Source of the DNA: Raphanus sativus
Taxonomy: Eukaryota; Streptophyta; Magnoliopsida; Brassicales; Brassicaceae
Length of the DNA: 64,000 nt
Assembly: GCF_000801105.2 (NCBI RefSeq)
Contig: NC_079518.1
Coordinates: 14,922,800 to 14,986,799, forward strand
Direction: 5' to 3'
This document shows, piece after piece, positions 1-11,699 of the stretch. Under the pieces are notes generated by a model, which saw nothing but the letters and a program-made list of their open reading frames with translations, was not told the DNA's origin and made no database searches. The position numbers and the translations under genes are program-made. The first letter of the stretch is position 1. Each line of letters starts with the position of its first letter.

Positions 1-772
1 TTTAGACATGTTTTATCATTTTAAGGGGAAAAATACCATAACTGAATTTTAAAAATGGGAAGAAATGAAAACGATTGGAAACATATGTATGACAATATAT
101 ATGTTTTATTTTTTAAGTGGAATCATATTATTTTATCTTCTAGGTACAGTTAGAATATTTATTCTGGTTATCTAGTTAGTTTAGAAATCGGATACTAAGT
201 TTTATACATAAATATTTTAAGGTATATAACGTAAATTAACTTTTCTTGTATAATCTAAAAACGCTAAAATTCTTTACGTTATAATGAAGAAAGATGAGCT
301 TGATAACGAAATATAACGACAACTCAATGATATACCTTATCTAGATTATCTGCCATAACTTGTTCTACATTTTACTTTATGTGATGCTTAAAAATAAATG
401 TATTTCTCACCTACTCTAGTGTGTTTTGCGTAAGGTAGTGTATTTCGTACTCAATACTACTTTTTCAGGGGGATTTTTTTTCCGGCCCTAGTTTTGCTAC
501 CGTTCTAGTTTTTTCTTGTCTCCATCTCTAAAACCAATTAAACAAATATTATGCTAGATTGTATTCTAACAAGCGAAGAACGAAAGATGTAGATGGGCTA
601 TTATATGCGAGGCCCATTAATGGATGATAAATGTCCCTACCAAAGGAGAAACAGTTCCTGACTCACTGATTCATCCTTTGTACCCGACCCACGCACTCGC
701 AGCCCCACATCCTGCACAAATCAAACATGTACGTTTCTTCAGTCACTGTTCATAATTATACAAATGAAATTA
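1..772. other. AT-rich intergenic DNA
   Basis: No coding region, RNA gene or clear repeat was recognised. The stretch is AT-rich and ends at the TTA target duplication (770-772) of the MITE that follows. Confidence 0.6.
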
Positions 773-900
773 GGGGGATGTATTCAATTCTACATTTGAG
801 GTGATTTGATTTTTAACGGAATTTTAGATGATTTTAATAAGTTGCAGAGATTTAGGTGATTTTTGTTAAACTACTCTAGAATATCACCTAAAACTATAGG

Positions 901-905
901 ATTTG
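901..905. repeat. Target-site duplication ATTTG (left)
   Basis: The 5-bp ATTTG abuts the LTR element on the left and is repeated at 9297-9301 on the right. Five bases is the usual duplication for LTR retrotransposon integration, so both outer ends of the element are intact. Confidence 0.93.
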
Positions 906-2439
906 TGTAAGACCCGATCCCGGCCGACTAGGCCGCGGTCAACGCCTCACGTCGCTCGGTCCACTTCCTGGCCGAACCTCTTAATTTTTCGCCCTTTATT
1001 TATAATATCGCCTAAAGGCGAGGGCTAACTTAGACCTTAGCTAAAGACTTCATTTGTCATTCATAGCTTAGATCATTTCAACAGATACACAGCGGAATAT
1101 TCTCTAATTAACCATTGGTCTAAAACCAATCTAACACTTGTCTGGTAGAATCACCTTAGCCTTGGTCAGTTTACTCAACTACCAATCAGCTTAAAGGTCA
1201 ATCCTAAACCCAAACTAAGTCATACGATTTTGAGGTTCCATTCCCCTAAACCATTCTATCTCGATCTATGCAAACATAGCTAGATCTTACCTTGGCCACA
1301 TCTACGGAGCTGGTTAGCTCATCGGACCACCATTGACTTGAACTACACTTGCTTGTGTACTGGACCACGATCACTCAATGATCTTAATTAAAGCCCTTAT
1401 CTTGATTCCTGCATAAAACAGCTCCCCTTGGTACTTAGTCATTCAACCAACCATCCCCACAGACATAAGTAACCTTTGAGAAGTCTTCGAACGGTTAAGA
1501 GATATGCATCTGGCCCCTTTTTGGCTCATGCACACTCCCTTGCCTTATAGGCAATAGTACCAAGTCCTTCTTTTGGACTAACAAAGCCCATCATAATCCT
1601 AAGTCAATCAACCAACCATCCTCACATGACTTTGGATTCCATGAGTCTTCATCTGGCCTGACCGGCCTTGGGACTTAACCCAGACAAAGATATGACATGT
1701 TCATACCAACCGATGTATTCGTTAATCAGGTTAGTTTCGACACCTTGTTCCATTTCCTATGGTCAGGTCATCCATACTCAACCATAATCAATCCTTACAC
1801 GGCCTTCCTTGAACATTCACACTTAGGCTTAGTACTTATGGTCAACGACACATAATACTGGCCATTCACTTCGTCATGACTCTTAGCCAATCCCGAAGTT
1901 ATCAACCCTGAGGTTGACATCTTGGATAATCACATCAATGCTCATACTCCAGCAACGTGACTATCTATACTAGTACTCGGCCATCGAACCACCGTCATGG
2001 AACATGAACCGACCCTTAATCATGATAAGCCATCGTCTACTTAGCATGTACTGACATAACCGGCCTTCCATTGCCATCATGTGGGTCCATGCCCTACATA
2101 AGGCATATGGCGCCTATCTTACTCACCAACCCGAGGTTGATCGTAAGATATCCCACTTAGCCCTTGCGGGTAGAACCATCCATCCATTAACCATGGATCA
2201 TGGTTCAGACATCAATCATGATGTATGGATTGCACTAGCCATTAAGGCCTTCGCTATTTCCTTACACTCATGTATTGACCTAACTGACAACTCACTGCCA
2301 TCGTGTGAGTCCATGCCCAACACAATGCAAATGGTGTCCTTATATCAATCGAATCACTCGTACCCTTTTTGGTCTCGTTCCGTTCGTACCCTTTCGGTCC
2401 CGACCCGTTTGTATCCTTTCGGTCACGACCCGTACACAT

Positions 2440-2700
2440 CCCATGGATCATGATACGTTCGTACCTTTTGGATCACGACACGTTCGTACCTCTTGGATCA
2501 CGACACGTTCGTACCTCTTGGATCACGACATGATCGCAGATCTTGGATCACCGTACATTCGCTTTTGGATCACAATGCACCCTTTGGTCATTGGTACCGT
2601 TTGGTCCTCGTACCCTTTGATACTTGCAACCCTTGGTATCTTGTACCTTTAGGTTACTTGCATCCTTTGGTATCTCACAACCTTTGGTAACTCATGACTC
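2440..2700. repeat. Degenerate 25-bp tandem repeat inside the LTR
   Basis: ACGTTCGTACC(T/C)(T/C)TTGGATCACGAC recurs with a 25-bp period at 2455, 2480 and 2505. It then decays into looser TTTGGT/GTACC units to about 2700. The same array is in the other LTR at about 7608-7868. It is a satellite-like block inside the long R-U5 part. Confidence 0.75.
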
Positions 2701-3518
2701 TTGGCAACACGCAACCTTTGGCGACTAGTACCCCTTGATCCAATCTATTGGCTATGGTTAGCGATCAACGTAACCGACCATGACACCAGGGTCTATGACT
2801 TGGTAACATGGATAACTACCACGTTCTCCATATGCATATATATCATATAGACATAATAATATAAAGATACATAGATAGAACCACTTACAGCCGCTATAGC
2901 CCTTGCCGATTGGTCTGCTCGTCTCTCGGCTAACCGCCCTTGGACCCTTGGTCCATTGCGCCTAATTCCCATCAGGAATAGGTCTTCCTATTGGCCTTAG
3001 TGACTTGTATAAGCCACGGCCTCATATGACTCAAGCCATACTATCCATGAACCGAACAGTCCCGCATAACCGACCCATGGTCTAGTTAGCGGTTAGGGTG
3101 TGACCGGCCCAAGTCTAAGGATGAACCTTGGACTCAACCTTCACAACCTGACGTGTATAACCAGAAAGAAGAGAAGAAGATAGACTAGAAACAGATAAGG
3201 AGAAATGGTTGGGACTAATGAACCGACCAGATCCTCGGTTCGACCACAAGGGCTAACCGTAAGGTCTGATGGGACCAAAGCCCATACCATACCTTCTGAA
3301 CCACGACTGGGTTCTCCAGGTTCTTCTCTCTATTCTGATCTTCCATATTGACCAGAGGTTGTTTCACAAACGATCAGAGTCGCCGGAAAACTAACCACCA
3401 CTCAAACAGCCTCGGTATTGACCGGAAACTCTCTCTTTCTCTCTCTCTCTCTTTCTCTACGACTTTCTCTGAGTATTTTACTCTGGAACTGGATGAGAAA
3501 AGTGAATGGGACGAGGCC

Positions 3519-3528
3519 CTATTTATAG
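3519..3528 (-). promoter_or_regulatory. LTR TATA box (3' LTR copy)
   Basis: The minus strand reads CTATAAATAG. About 50-90 bp downstream lies a GA-rich tract (the CT-rich stretch at 3427-3460 on the plus strand), a common plant leader feature. Spacing to the LTR start gives a U3 of about 0.6 kb. Confidence 0.6.
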
Positions 3529-3805
3529 GAAATGAGGGGGTAAGTCTTGCCCCACGAACAGGCATGACTTGTACCGAAAAGGCATGACTTGGAAAACAGG
3601 TTGCACCCCTTTGTTCCCTTGCACCCCAACGCCTATCAGGCCATTATATTGGGTCAGGCTTAAGCCCAAACCATCCCCCAGGCCCCCTTGACACAGCCCA
3701 CGGCCTTGCCCAAGAGCCCACCGGTCCATGGACCACATGGCTGGACCACCCAGCCCGCCACCGGCCCGGACCCGGACCACTGTCCCGAAACCCGAACAGT
3801 CCGTC

Positions 3806-3992
3806 TAGCTGAGATGAGCTGACTCCCAGCTGACCCAGCTGAGTGAGCTAGTAGTCCAGCTAGAGGAGCTGACTTAGTAGTGAGGGAGCTGGAGTACACT
3901 CTACTGAGCTTCTGTGAGCTGATCGAGCTACTCGTATACTTCGTCCAGCTACCGTCTAACTCGTTCTAGCTGTCTATTTCTTTCTCAGCTTA
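3806..3992. repeat. AGCT-rich array in LTR U3
   Basis: The tetramer AGCT recurs roughly every 8-20 bp (for example GAGCTGA, CCAGCTGA, GAGCTAGTAGTCCAGCTAG). It lies upstream of the LTR TATA box in element orientation and recurs at about 8974-9160. AGCT is self-complementary, so this could be a clustered protein-binding site or a simple low-complexity expansion. Confidence 0.5.
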
Positions 3993-4128
3993 TTTTGTTA
4001 AGTCTTTTCATACTTAACCTTTGTATTTGGACTATGGAACGCTTGCCTTTGATCACAAGGATCGGCTGGTTCGTTTCCTCGAACCATAGTCCGTCCCGAC
4101 AATCCTTCTCAGGATTGGGGGCGTGACA

Positions 4129-4142
4129 AGTCTCCCCCCCTT
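4129..4142 (-). other. Polypurine tract of the giant-LTR element
   Basis: The minus strand reads AAGGGGGGGAGACT directly before the LTR start TGTCACG. This is the plus-strand primer site for reverse transcription and fixes the element orientation. Confidence 0.85.
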
Positions 4143-4250
4143 AGGGTGGATTCGTCCTCGAATCCTGATTCATTTGTTTCCTCAGAAACAAACGGATCAA
4201 ACCACTCTGGGTACTTAGCTTTCATTCTAGCTTCTGTTTCCCAAGTGATT
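4141..4250 (-). pseudogene. Chromodomain tail remnant
   Basis: One minus-strand frame reads ITWETEARMKAKYPEWFD followed by an acidic tail with FEDES. This resembles the TWE...YPE.F end of the integrase chromodomain in Tekay-type chromoviruses. An in-frame TAA lies a few codons upstream and the rest of integrase is absent. It marks the element as a deletion derivative of a Ty3/gypsy chromovirus. The clade is an inference from this short tail. Confidence 0.55.
4149..4164 (-). other. Hairpin GATTCG-AGGA-CGAATC before the polypurine tract
   Basis: The 16-mer can fold as a 6-bp stem with a 4-base loop and sits 20 bases from the 3' LTR. The same 16-mer occurs in the TRIM-like element at 55744-55759, 19 bases from its 3' LTR. 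It also lies over the FEDES codons of the pol tail. Confidence 0.5.
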
Positions 4251-4736
4251 ATCTCTTAACCAACCATAGCCTTTTCAGGCTTGGTCACATTGCGATCTTA
4301 GTCCCTACTAGACTAACCCGCCAGACACTTGACTTCAGTCCATCACTGGACCTTGTCAAAAATTTGATCCTCGTCCATTTACGGATTTGATCATATTCTG
4401 GTCCTGGTCCACTCTGGGACTCGACCCTTACACCCCGACCATAGGTCCAACTCCGAATAGGTCGTGGCCTGATCCTCATCCATTACTGGACTTGATCATT
4501 TTCATCTCAACCTTAGGTCAAACTCCGACTTGGTTGTACTGCGACCCGGATCCTCTCTGGGACGTGGTCGCCTTCGGCTCGGCCATCTCGGCAGGAGCCA
4601 TCAGATACAGACTTTTGGATAACAGATTATCCAAAACAGAATCAAGAGTTACCATCCTTCTTTTTCAAAGAGGACTGGTTAACTCTCATCAGATACGGAC
4701 TCTTGGACAGTAGAGCTGTCCATGGTTCTAGTTCAA

Positions 4737-5302
4737 TCATAAATGGTTCCGGCCTAACAGTATCAGGGTAACTCCCTGTAGCGCCTGAAACACACCTCGG
4801 AACTCAGACACCAACGAATCCTCTGCAGGGTCTTTCAGACAAACAGAACAGTCGGGCTCCGTAGTGGTGATTGTGGCCAAAATGGACTCGCAACCCTGTT
4901 TCAGCATCCGTACTGCTCGGACTGCTGATACCACTACTTTTCCTAGAGCCGGACTCAGACCTTGGTACTGAATCGGGTGAAGTCCATTCTCCAATTGCAC
5001 ACGACCCCTATGGCAATCGAGAGTGGCCCGATACCTTCCCAATCAGTCCATACCTAGGATCACCTTGTGATTCTTTAGGCGGACACAAACAGATTCACAG
5101 GGAAATATCTTCCCTGAATTGACCCTGGGATATTTGACATATTGCCCAGTGAATGCATTACTTGCCCTCCGGCTGCATTCACTATCACCGAAGTATCCCC
5201 AGTGTCCAGACAGAACAGACCCTTTCCGACCAGTTCCGGACTCACAAAACTATGTGTAGCCCCTGTGTCGAAAAGTACGTGTGTTTCCACACCACAAATC
5301 AT
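4737..5302 (-). pseudogene. Ty3/gypsy protease and linker remnant
   Basis: The upper part (5075-5302) contains the retropepsin signature LFDTGATHSFVS with the catalytic DTGA. The lower part (4737-5042), in another frame, carries the post-protease region (GRYRATLDCHRGRVQLE) and a sequence like the EFRDVF...LPG segment that precedes reverse transcriptase (here EFRGVFQALQG). The frame change and the loss of everything downstream show that it no longer encodes a working polyprotein. The aspartic protease would have processed Gag-Pol in the virus-like particle. Confidence 0.8.
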
Positions 5303-6058
5303 TAAGATTTCCAGATGAGTAGGATCTCGGATTGATTACACCTTTGGAAAATGTCCCATACCATTCTCCAAAGCGTCTTACTTTTGCGAATGCTCACACC
5401 ATTCACAAGAGCAATGTTAATATACCTCAATCCCCATCATGCTAAGATACTTAAGATCATGTTCTTCCATTGATTGGAACAAACATCATGAGTTTCCTTA
5501 TTATTTCCTTGGACGGATTAAGATTGGAATGGGTTCATTCCATCCAACTTGATATAAGGGAACCTATCTTGACTTGTACCGAGTCATATCTGATCCATCA
5601 GACCAAAACTCCACTCGTGTAGTCATGTAGTGTATCCCTTAAATCAGCTTTAACATCGCATATGCTTACTCGTTATGAATGGCCAGCAAAGGATAACACT
5701 TAACATCAGTAGAGTGCTGCACGTTTATTTCAACCTAAGCCACTCCCCGGTCCATGTTACTCCCCTTGTTCAGGTCATCCATAAACAAGTCTTGCATTGC
5801 TTCCATTCCTCCAATCCGTCTATTACTTCTAAATAACTAGATCAACTAACCTTTCTGTTTTTAGGATCTTGCCCTCGGAGAGTCATCTTGGCTAAGCTGG
5901 CTCATCTTGGAACTTCTCTGTTCACAAGAATGATACACCTTACCTCAGCTCTCTCTTGGCTCACCCCAACTAAGGTTTCATAGTCATCATAGTTTTCAGA
6001 AATAATTTCGGTTTGGAACTCAACATCTTTGAGCGCTGTCCTAAACAGGATCAAGCAT
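5303..6058 (-). other. Non-coding interior (leader and lost gag)
   Basis: This stretch lies between the primer-binding site and the protease remnant, where gag would be expected. No long open frame or zinc knuckle was found, so gag is deleted or decayed. Confidence 0.5.
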
Positions 6059-6070
6059 GCTCTGATACCA
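6059..6070 (-). other. Primer-binding site (tRNA-iMet)
   Basis: The minus strand reads TGGTATCAGAGC, complementary to the 3' end of plant initiator methionine tRNA. It lies 3 bases from the end of the 5' LTR, the normal place for a minus-strand primer site. Confidence 0.9.
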
Positions 6071-6073
6071 ACT

Positions 6074-9000
6074 TGTAAGACCCGATCCCGGCCGACTAGG
6101 CCGCGGTCAACGCCTCACGTCGCTCGGTCCACTTCCTGGCCGAACCTCTTAATTTTTCGCCCTTTATTTATAATATCGCCTAAAGGCGAGGGCTAACTTA
6201 GACCTTAGCTAAAGACTTCATTTGTCATTCATAGCTTAGATCATTTCAACAGATACACAGCGGAATATTCTCTAATTAACCATTGGTCTAAAACCAATCT
6301 AACACTTGTCTGGTAGAATCACCTTAGCCTTGGTCAGTTTACTCAACTACCAATCAGCTTAAAGGTCAATCCTAAACCCAAACTAAGTCATACGATTTTG
6401 AGGTTCCATTCCCCTAAACCATTCTATCTCGATCTATGCAAACATAGCTAGATCTTACCTTGGCCACATCTACGGAGCTGGTTAGCTCATCGGACCACCA
6501 TTGACTTGAACTACACTTGCTTGTGTACTGGACCACGATCACTCAATGATCTTAATTAAAGCCCTTATCTTGATTCCTGCATAAAACAGCTCCCCTTGGT
6601 ACTTAGTCATTCAACCAACCATCCCCACAGACATAAGTAACCTTTGAGAAGTCTTCGAACGGTTAAGAGATATGCATCTGGCCCCTTTTTGGCTCATGCA
6701 CACTCCCTTGCCTTATAGGCAATAGTACCAAGTCCTTCTTTTGGACTAACAAAGCCCATCATAATCCTAAGTCAATCAACCAACCATCCTCACATGACTT
6801 TGGATTCCATGAGTCTTCATCTGGCCTGACCGGCCTTGGGACTTAACCCAGACAAAGATATGACATGTTCATACCAACCGATGTATTCGTTAATCAGGTT
6901 AGTTTCGACACCTTGTTCCATTTCCTATGGTCAGGTCATCCATACTCAACCATAATCAATCCTTACACGGCCTTCCTTGAACATTCACACTTAGGCTTAG
7001 TACTTATGGTCAACGACACATAATACTGGCCATTCACTTCGTCATGACTCTTAGCCAATCCCGAAGTTATCAACCCTGAGGTTGACATCTTGGATAATCA
7101 CATCAATGCTCATACTCCAGCAACGTGACTATCTATACTAGTACTCGGCCATCGAACCACCGTCATGGAACATGAACCGACCCTTAATCATGATAAGCCA
7201 TCGTCTACTTAGCATGTACTGACATAACCGGCCTTCCATTGCCATCATGTGGGTCCATGCCCTACATAAGGCATATGGCGCCTATCTTACTCACCAACCC
7301 GAGGTTGATCGTAAGATATCCCACTTAGCCCTTGCGGGTAGAACCATCCATCCATTAACCATGGATCATGGTTCAGACATCAATCATGATGTATGGATTG
7401 CACTAGCCATTAAGGCCTTCGCTATTTCCTTACACTCATGTATTGACCTAACTGACAACTCACTGCCATCGTGTGAGTCCATGCCCAACACAATGCAAAT
7501 GGTGTCCTTATATCAATCGAATCACTCGTACCCTTTTTGGTCTCGTTCCGTTCGTACCCTTTCGGTCCCGACCCGTTTGTATCCTTTCGGTCACGACCCG
7601 TACACATCCCATGGATCATGATACGTTCGTACCTTTTGGATCACGACACGTTCGTACCTCTTGGATCACGACACGTTCGTACCTCTTGGATCACGACATG
7701 ATCGCAGATCTTGGATCACCGTACATTCGCTTTTGGATCACAATGCACCCTTTGGTCATTGGTACCGTTTGGTCCTCGTACCCTTTGATACTTGCAACCC
7801 TTGGTATCTTGTACCTTTAGGTTACTTGCATCCTTTGGTATCTCACAACCTTTGGTAACTCATGACTCTTGGCAACACGCAACCTTTGGCGACTAGTACC
7901 CCTTGATCCAATCTATTGGCTATGGTTAGCGATCAACGTAACCGACCATGACACCAGGGTCTATGACTTGGTAACATGGATAACTACCACGTTCTCCATA
8001 TGCATATATATCATATAGACATAATAATATAAAGATACATAGATAGAACCACTTACAGCCGCTATAGCCCTTGCCGATTGGTCTGCTCGTCTCTCGGCTA
8101 ACCGCCCTTGGACCCTTGGTCCATTGCGCCTAATTCCCATCAGGAATAGGTCTTCCTATTGGCCTTAGTGACTTGTATAAGCCACGGCCTCATATGACTC
8201 AAGCCATACTATCCATGAACCGAACAGTCCCGCATAACCGACCCATGGTCTAGTTAGCGGTTAGGGTGTGACCGGCCCAAGTCTAAGGATGAACCTTGGA
8301 CTCAACCTTCACAACCTGACGTGTATAACCAGAAAGAAGAGAAGAAGATAGACTAGAAACAGATAAGGAGAAATGGTTGGGACTAATGAACCGACCAGAT
8401 CCTCGGTTCGACCACAAGGGCTAACCGTAAGGTCTGATGGGACCAAAGCCCATACCATACCTTCTGAACCACGACTGGGTTCTCCAGGTTCTTCTCTCTA
8501 TTCTGATCTTCCATATTGACCAGAGGTTGTTTCACAAACGATCAGAGTCGCCGGAAAACTAACCACCACTCAAACAGCCTCGGTATTGACCGGAAACTCT
8601 CTCTTTCTCTCTCTCTCTCTTTCTCTACGACTTTCTCTGAGTATTTTACTCTGGAACTGGATGAGAAAAGTGAATGGGACGAGGCCCTATTTATAGGAAA
8701 TGAGGGGGTAAGTCTTGCCCCACGAACAGGCATGACTTGTACCGAAAAGGCATGACTTGGAAAACAGGTTGCACCCCTTTGTTCCCTTGCACCCCAACGC
8801 CTATCAGGCCATTATATTGGGTCAGGCTTAAGCCCAAACCATCCCCCAGGCCCCCTTGACACAGCCCACGGCCTTGCCCAAGAGCCCACCGGTCCATGGA
8901 CCACATGGCTGGACCACCCAGCCCGCCACCGGCCCGGACCCGGACCACTGTCCCGAAACCCGAACAGTCCGTCTAGCTGAGATGAGCTGACTCCCAGCTG

Positions 9001-9296
9001 ACCCAGCTGAGTGAGCTAGTAGTCCAGCTAGAGGAGCTGACTTAGTAGTGAGGGAGCTGGAGTACACTCTACTGAGCTTCTGTGAGCTGATCGAGCTACT
9101 CGTATACTTCGTCCAGCTACCGTCTAACTCGTTCTAGCTGTCTATTTCTTTCTCAGCTTATTTTGTTAAGTCTTTTCATACTTAACCTTTGTATTTGGAC
9201 TATGGAACGCTTGCCTTTGATCACAAGGATCGGCTGGTTCGTTTCCTCGAACCATAGTCCGTCCCGACAATCCTTCTCAGGATTGGGGGCGTGACA
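6074..9296 (-). repeat. 5' LTR of the giant-LTR element
   Basis: Same length as the other LTR at a constant offset of 5,168 bp. It is the upstream LTR because the primer-binding site lies just inside it, separated by 3 bases. Transcription would start in this copy. Confidence 0.93.
8687..8696 (-). promoter_or_regulatory. LTR TATA box (5' LTR copy, the active position)
   Basis: CTATAAATAG on the minus strand, at the same relative position as 3519-3528. Transcription from here would run towards lower coordinates through about 2.6 kb of R-U5 before the primer-binding site. Confidence 0.6.
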
Positions 9297-9301
9297 ATTT
9301 G
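9297..9301. repeat. Target-site duplication ATTTG (right)
   Basis: Second copy of the 5-bp duplication flanking the LTR element; it matches 901-905 exactly. Confidence 0.93.
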
Positions 9302-9537
9302 AGTTTTAATTTTTTTAACTAAGAAACTCAGCCCAAACACCCTAAAATCACCTGAAAACTTTAAAACTCCACTTCTTAAAATATTTTCAATAACACTAGA
9401 TTTCAGAGTACTTTATGAAATGTTAAGTTCAATAACAGTAGATTTTAAATGAATTTTTAAAATTTATATTTGAATAACAGTGAATTTGTCATTTTAATAC
9501 AAATCACCTTAAACTCTCGGTTGAATACACCCCCTTA

Positions 9538-10930
9538 ATACTTTCTTATGTAGTTTCTATATTCATTGTAATCGATTATGTCGAAGTCGAATCAAATATA
9601 TTTTTGGTAGTAATTTCACTGATATCAAAGTTAAAATACAAAGTCAATATTTCGTAAAAACTCACGGTTCTAAAAAATATTTTAAGTTGTATATTTTAAA
9701 ATTTTCAAATAAATTTAAAATGTTTCCCTTTTTTCCAGAAAGAAATTAGAAAGTTAATATAATGTTATATATTATAAAGAATTTCTTTGTTTTTAAAACA
9801 ATCTACATTCTTGTTGAAACTATTTATTTGAATGTTAAAGAAATAAACACTTTCATCTGTGTATGATAGAGTTGGAAGAAAATGAGAATTTACTAAATTG
9901 AATTAACTTAACCACATGAGTAAAGAATTAACAAATTTCAGGAAGAGTAAACTTTGAAACTAGAGAAATAATGCTTTGAATCATGGATAGGAGACGAGAC
10001 ACATCTCGGTTGTTTCCCTTTTTTCCGAAAAAAAAAAGTTAAGATATTGTTATATTATAAAGATTTCTTGATTTTTAAAACAATCTTACATTCTTGCTGA
10101 AACTGTTTATTGAATGTTAAAAAAATTATGACGATAAAAATTTGATAATAATACTAATTATCCAGATTGGATAGTTTAATAAATTCTTATGTACAAAAGT
10201 GTATTTTTCAAAAGACTTAAATATTGGTGTACTTTTCAAATTAAAATCTTATGTAAATGTATTCTACAAATTTTCCCTAAATATTAATATATGAAACATA
10301 ATTATTAATAAAACTAAAACTTTTATATATTTAAAAATACATTTCTTGATTTGGATTATTCGGATATATAAATCAAGATATCTGGATTTGGATTCGGTTT
10401 GACCGATCAGAGATTTTACTATCTTGATCCGGATTCGGAAGCCTCAGGTATTCTATTTTTGGATCGGATCCCGGATCAAATCCGGATCCCGATAATAACT
10501 CTTAGGCCTACCTAAATCACTGTAAAATTAAATTATGCATACTAAATATATCTTCCATATACAAAAATATACAGCAAAATAAAATAGATAATATTTTTCT
10601 AAATATATTGTATTGGCTAACCAATTGCAAAATCTGTTATTTTATTTTCCGTTTATTGTTTTACTCCTGTGTGAATAGTGTGCATGGATAGAAATGTTGA
10701 TCTGTGTTCAAATAAAATATATATATATATATATATAAATATTCTCAACTAAACTTCATAAACTTTTACGTACTTTAATTTTTTTATTTTGAGAATTAGT
10801 CAAATTATTTTTTCCTTTTAAATTACTTAATTACGACAATGTCTATTATTTCCTCAACTAGATTTTTAGTTGATTTTTGTTTGTACAAAGAGAATAAATG
10901 AACAAAATTTAATTGATTTTTGTATGTACA
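9538..10930. other. AT-rich intergenic DNA
   Basis: No gene seen. It holds degenerate TTCGGAT/GGATCCGGAT repeats (about 10350-10500), typical of Brassica intergenic DNA, and an (AT)n microsatellite near 10712-10735. Two related AT-rich segments (about 9703-9835 and 10005-10115) share TTGTTTTTAAAACAATCTACATTC-like sequence, probably an old dispersed repeat. Confidence 0.5.
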
Positions 10931-10934
10931 AGAA

Positions 10935-11690
10935 AAGTCTGAGCAGGCTTGCCACAGATGTTGGTAAGCCAGTGTCTTGGAAACAGATCATAAGGAGAAT
11001 TTTCAGGTTGCGAAGTTATATGTTTGTGTGGACCTTATGAAGGTGCTACCAACCAGGATTGTGTCTGGTTTTTCGAGCGGAAAAGAAGCTGAAATCTTGG
11101 TGTCATATCCCTGGCTACCTATGAAGTGTCAGACTTGTGGAAAATATGGTCATTTAAATACAAAGTGTAGAACCCTTTCCTCTCAAGACAAGCAAGGAAA
11201 CGATCTATCAGTCTTCCGAGACATGGCACAATACAAAGAATAGTCAAGGCAAGGCTGTGGGAAGTATGTCCATTCTGCATCTACCCACCTGATGTTCAGG
11301 ATTCGGATGTACTTGATGTTAAGGATGTGGGTGCAAATGATGCGGGTGTTACTGATGGAGGTATCTCTGATGCGACTACTAACCATCCCTTGATTTCTTT
11401 ACCTTTACTACCTCGTAGGAGTTCAGTCGAAGCCACATTGGATTGTATGTTTGATGAGGCTCACATCAGTTCTAATAAAGGCTTAGTGGCGAACTGTGCT
11501 GGAACTAGTGGAATTTATGTTTGCCAGATGCTGCAGGAGGTTCCATTGGAAACTCAAGTGAAGTTCTTTCTTCAGAGATAGCTGTAACTCATGAAAGTCA
11601 TGCTGGTCATGCGTCGACTATCGACGATAATCCTTTCTTTTTGGTTAACCGTGGGAGATGTGGCCGTAAGGTCACTAAATCTCTTTAATC
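10935..11690 (+). pseudogene. LINE ORF1 (Gag-like) relic
   Basis: The frame reads through a DUF4283-type region (SRLATDVGKPVS, then NFQVAKLYVCVDL) into a CCHC zinc knuckle with CQTCGKYGHLNTKCR, the layout of plant L1-type LINE ORF1 proteins. It is interrupted by stops and frameshifts (open pieces 10977-11243 and 11327-11581). ORF1 would bind LINE RNA. The copy is dead. Confidence 0.75.
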
Positions 11691-11699
11691 AAGTATGTC

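Larger units (their letters stand above)
906..4128 (-). repeat. 3' LTR of the giant-LTR element
   Basis: This is the downstream LTR in element orientation, bounded by TG...CA and by the ATTTG duplication. The minus-strand TATA box lies about 600 bp in from the LTR start (3519-3528), so U3 is about 0.6 kb and R-U5 would be about 2.6 kb. The inside is non-coding. Short open frames recur identically in both LTRs and show no family similarity that I recognise. Confidence 0.93.
906..9296 (-). mobile_element. Non-autonomous Ty3/gypsy LTR element with giant LTRs
   Basis: Two direct repeats of 3,223 bp (906-4128 and 6074-9296) flank 1,945 bp of internal DNA. On the minus strand the LTR begins TGTCACGCCCCC and ends GGGTCTTACA. 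Orientation is set by a primer-binding site matching initiator-Met tRNA next to the upper LTR and a G-rich polypurine tract next to the lower LTR. The interior keeps protease, the following linker and a chromodomain tail near the polypurine tract. Gag is not recognisable, and most of reverse transcriptase, RNase H and integrase are gone. The element must be mobilised in trans, like a LARD. No difference between the LTRs was noticed by eye, so the insertion looks recent. Base composition is clearly more GC-rich than its surroundings. Confidence 0.93.
773..9534. mobile_element. Tourist-like MITE, split by an LTR retrotransposon
   Basis: The left terminal repeat GGGGGATGTATTCAA (773-787) is matched inversely by TTGAATACACCCCC (9521-9534). 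The copy of TTA just outside each end (770-772 and 9535-9537) fits the 3-bp TWA target duplication of PIF/Harbinger-Tourist elements. Subterminal sequence also pairs: AGGTGATTTG on the left against CAAATCACCTT on the right. Removing the LTR element and one copy of its target duplication leaves about 366 bp of AT-rich, non-coding DNA, a normal MITE length. The family assignment rests on end sequence and target site only. Confidence 0.8.

Noticed and set aside
2079..3899. Several open frames of 60-124 codons inside the LTR, repeated at 7247-9067
   Set aside because: They occur identically in both LTRs on both strands, overlap tandem repeats and CT tracts, and show no known domain. They are by-products of a GC-richer non-coding LTR.
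4285..4713. Open frames on both strands in the LTR element interior
   Set aside because: Low-complexity Pro/Thr/Asp-rich translations, overlapping on both strands, without retroelement motifs.
6059..6070. Part of a tRNA gene
   Set aside because: Only the 12-base complement of the tRNA 3' end is present, placed exactly at an LTR edge. It is a primer-binding site.
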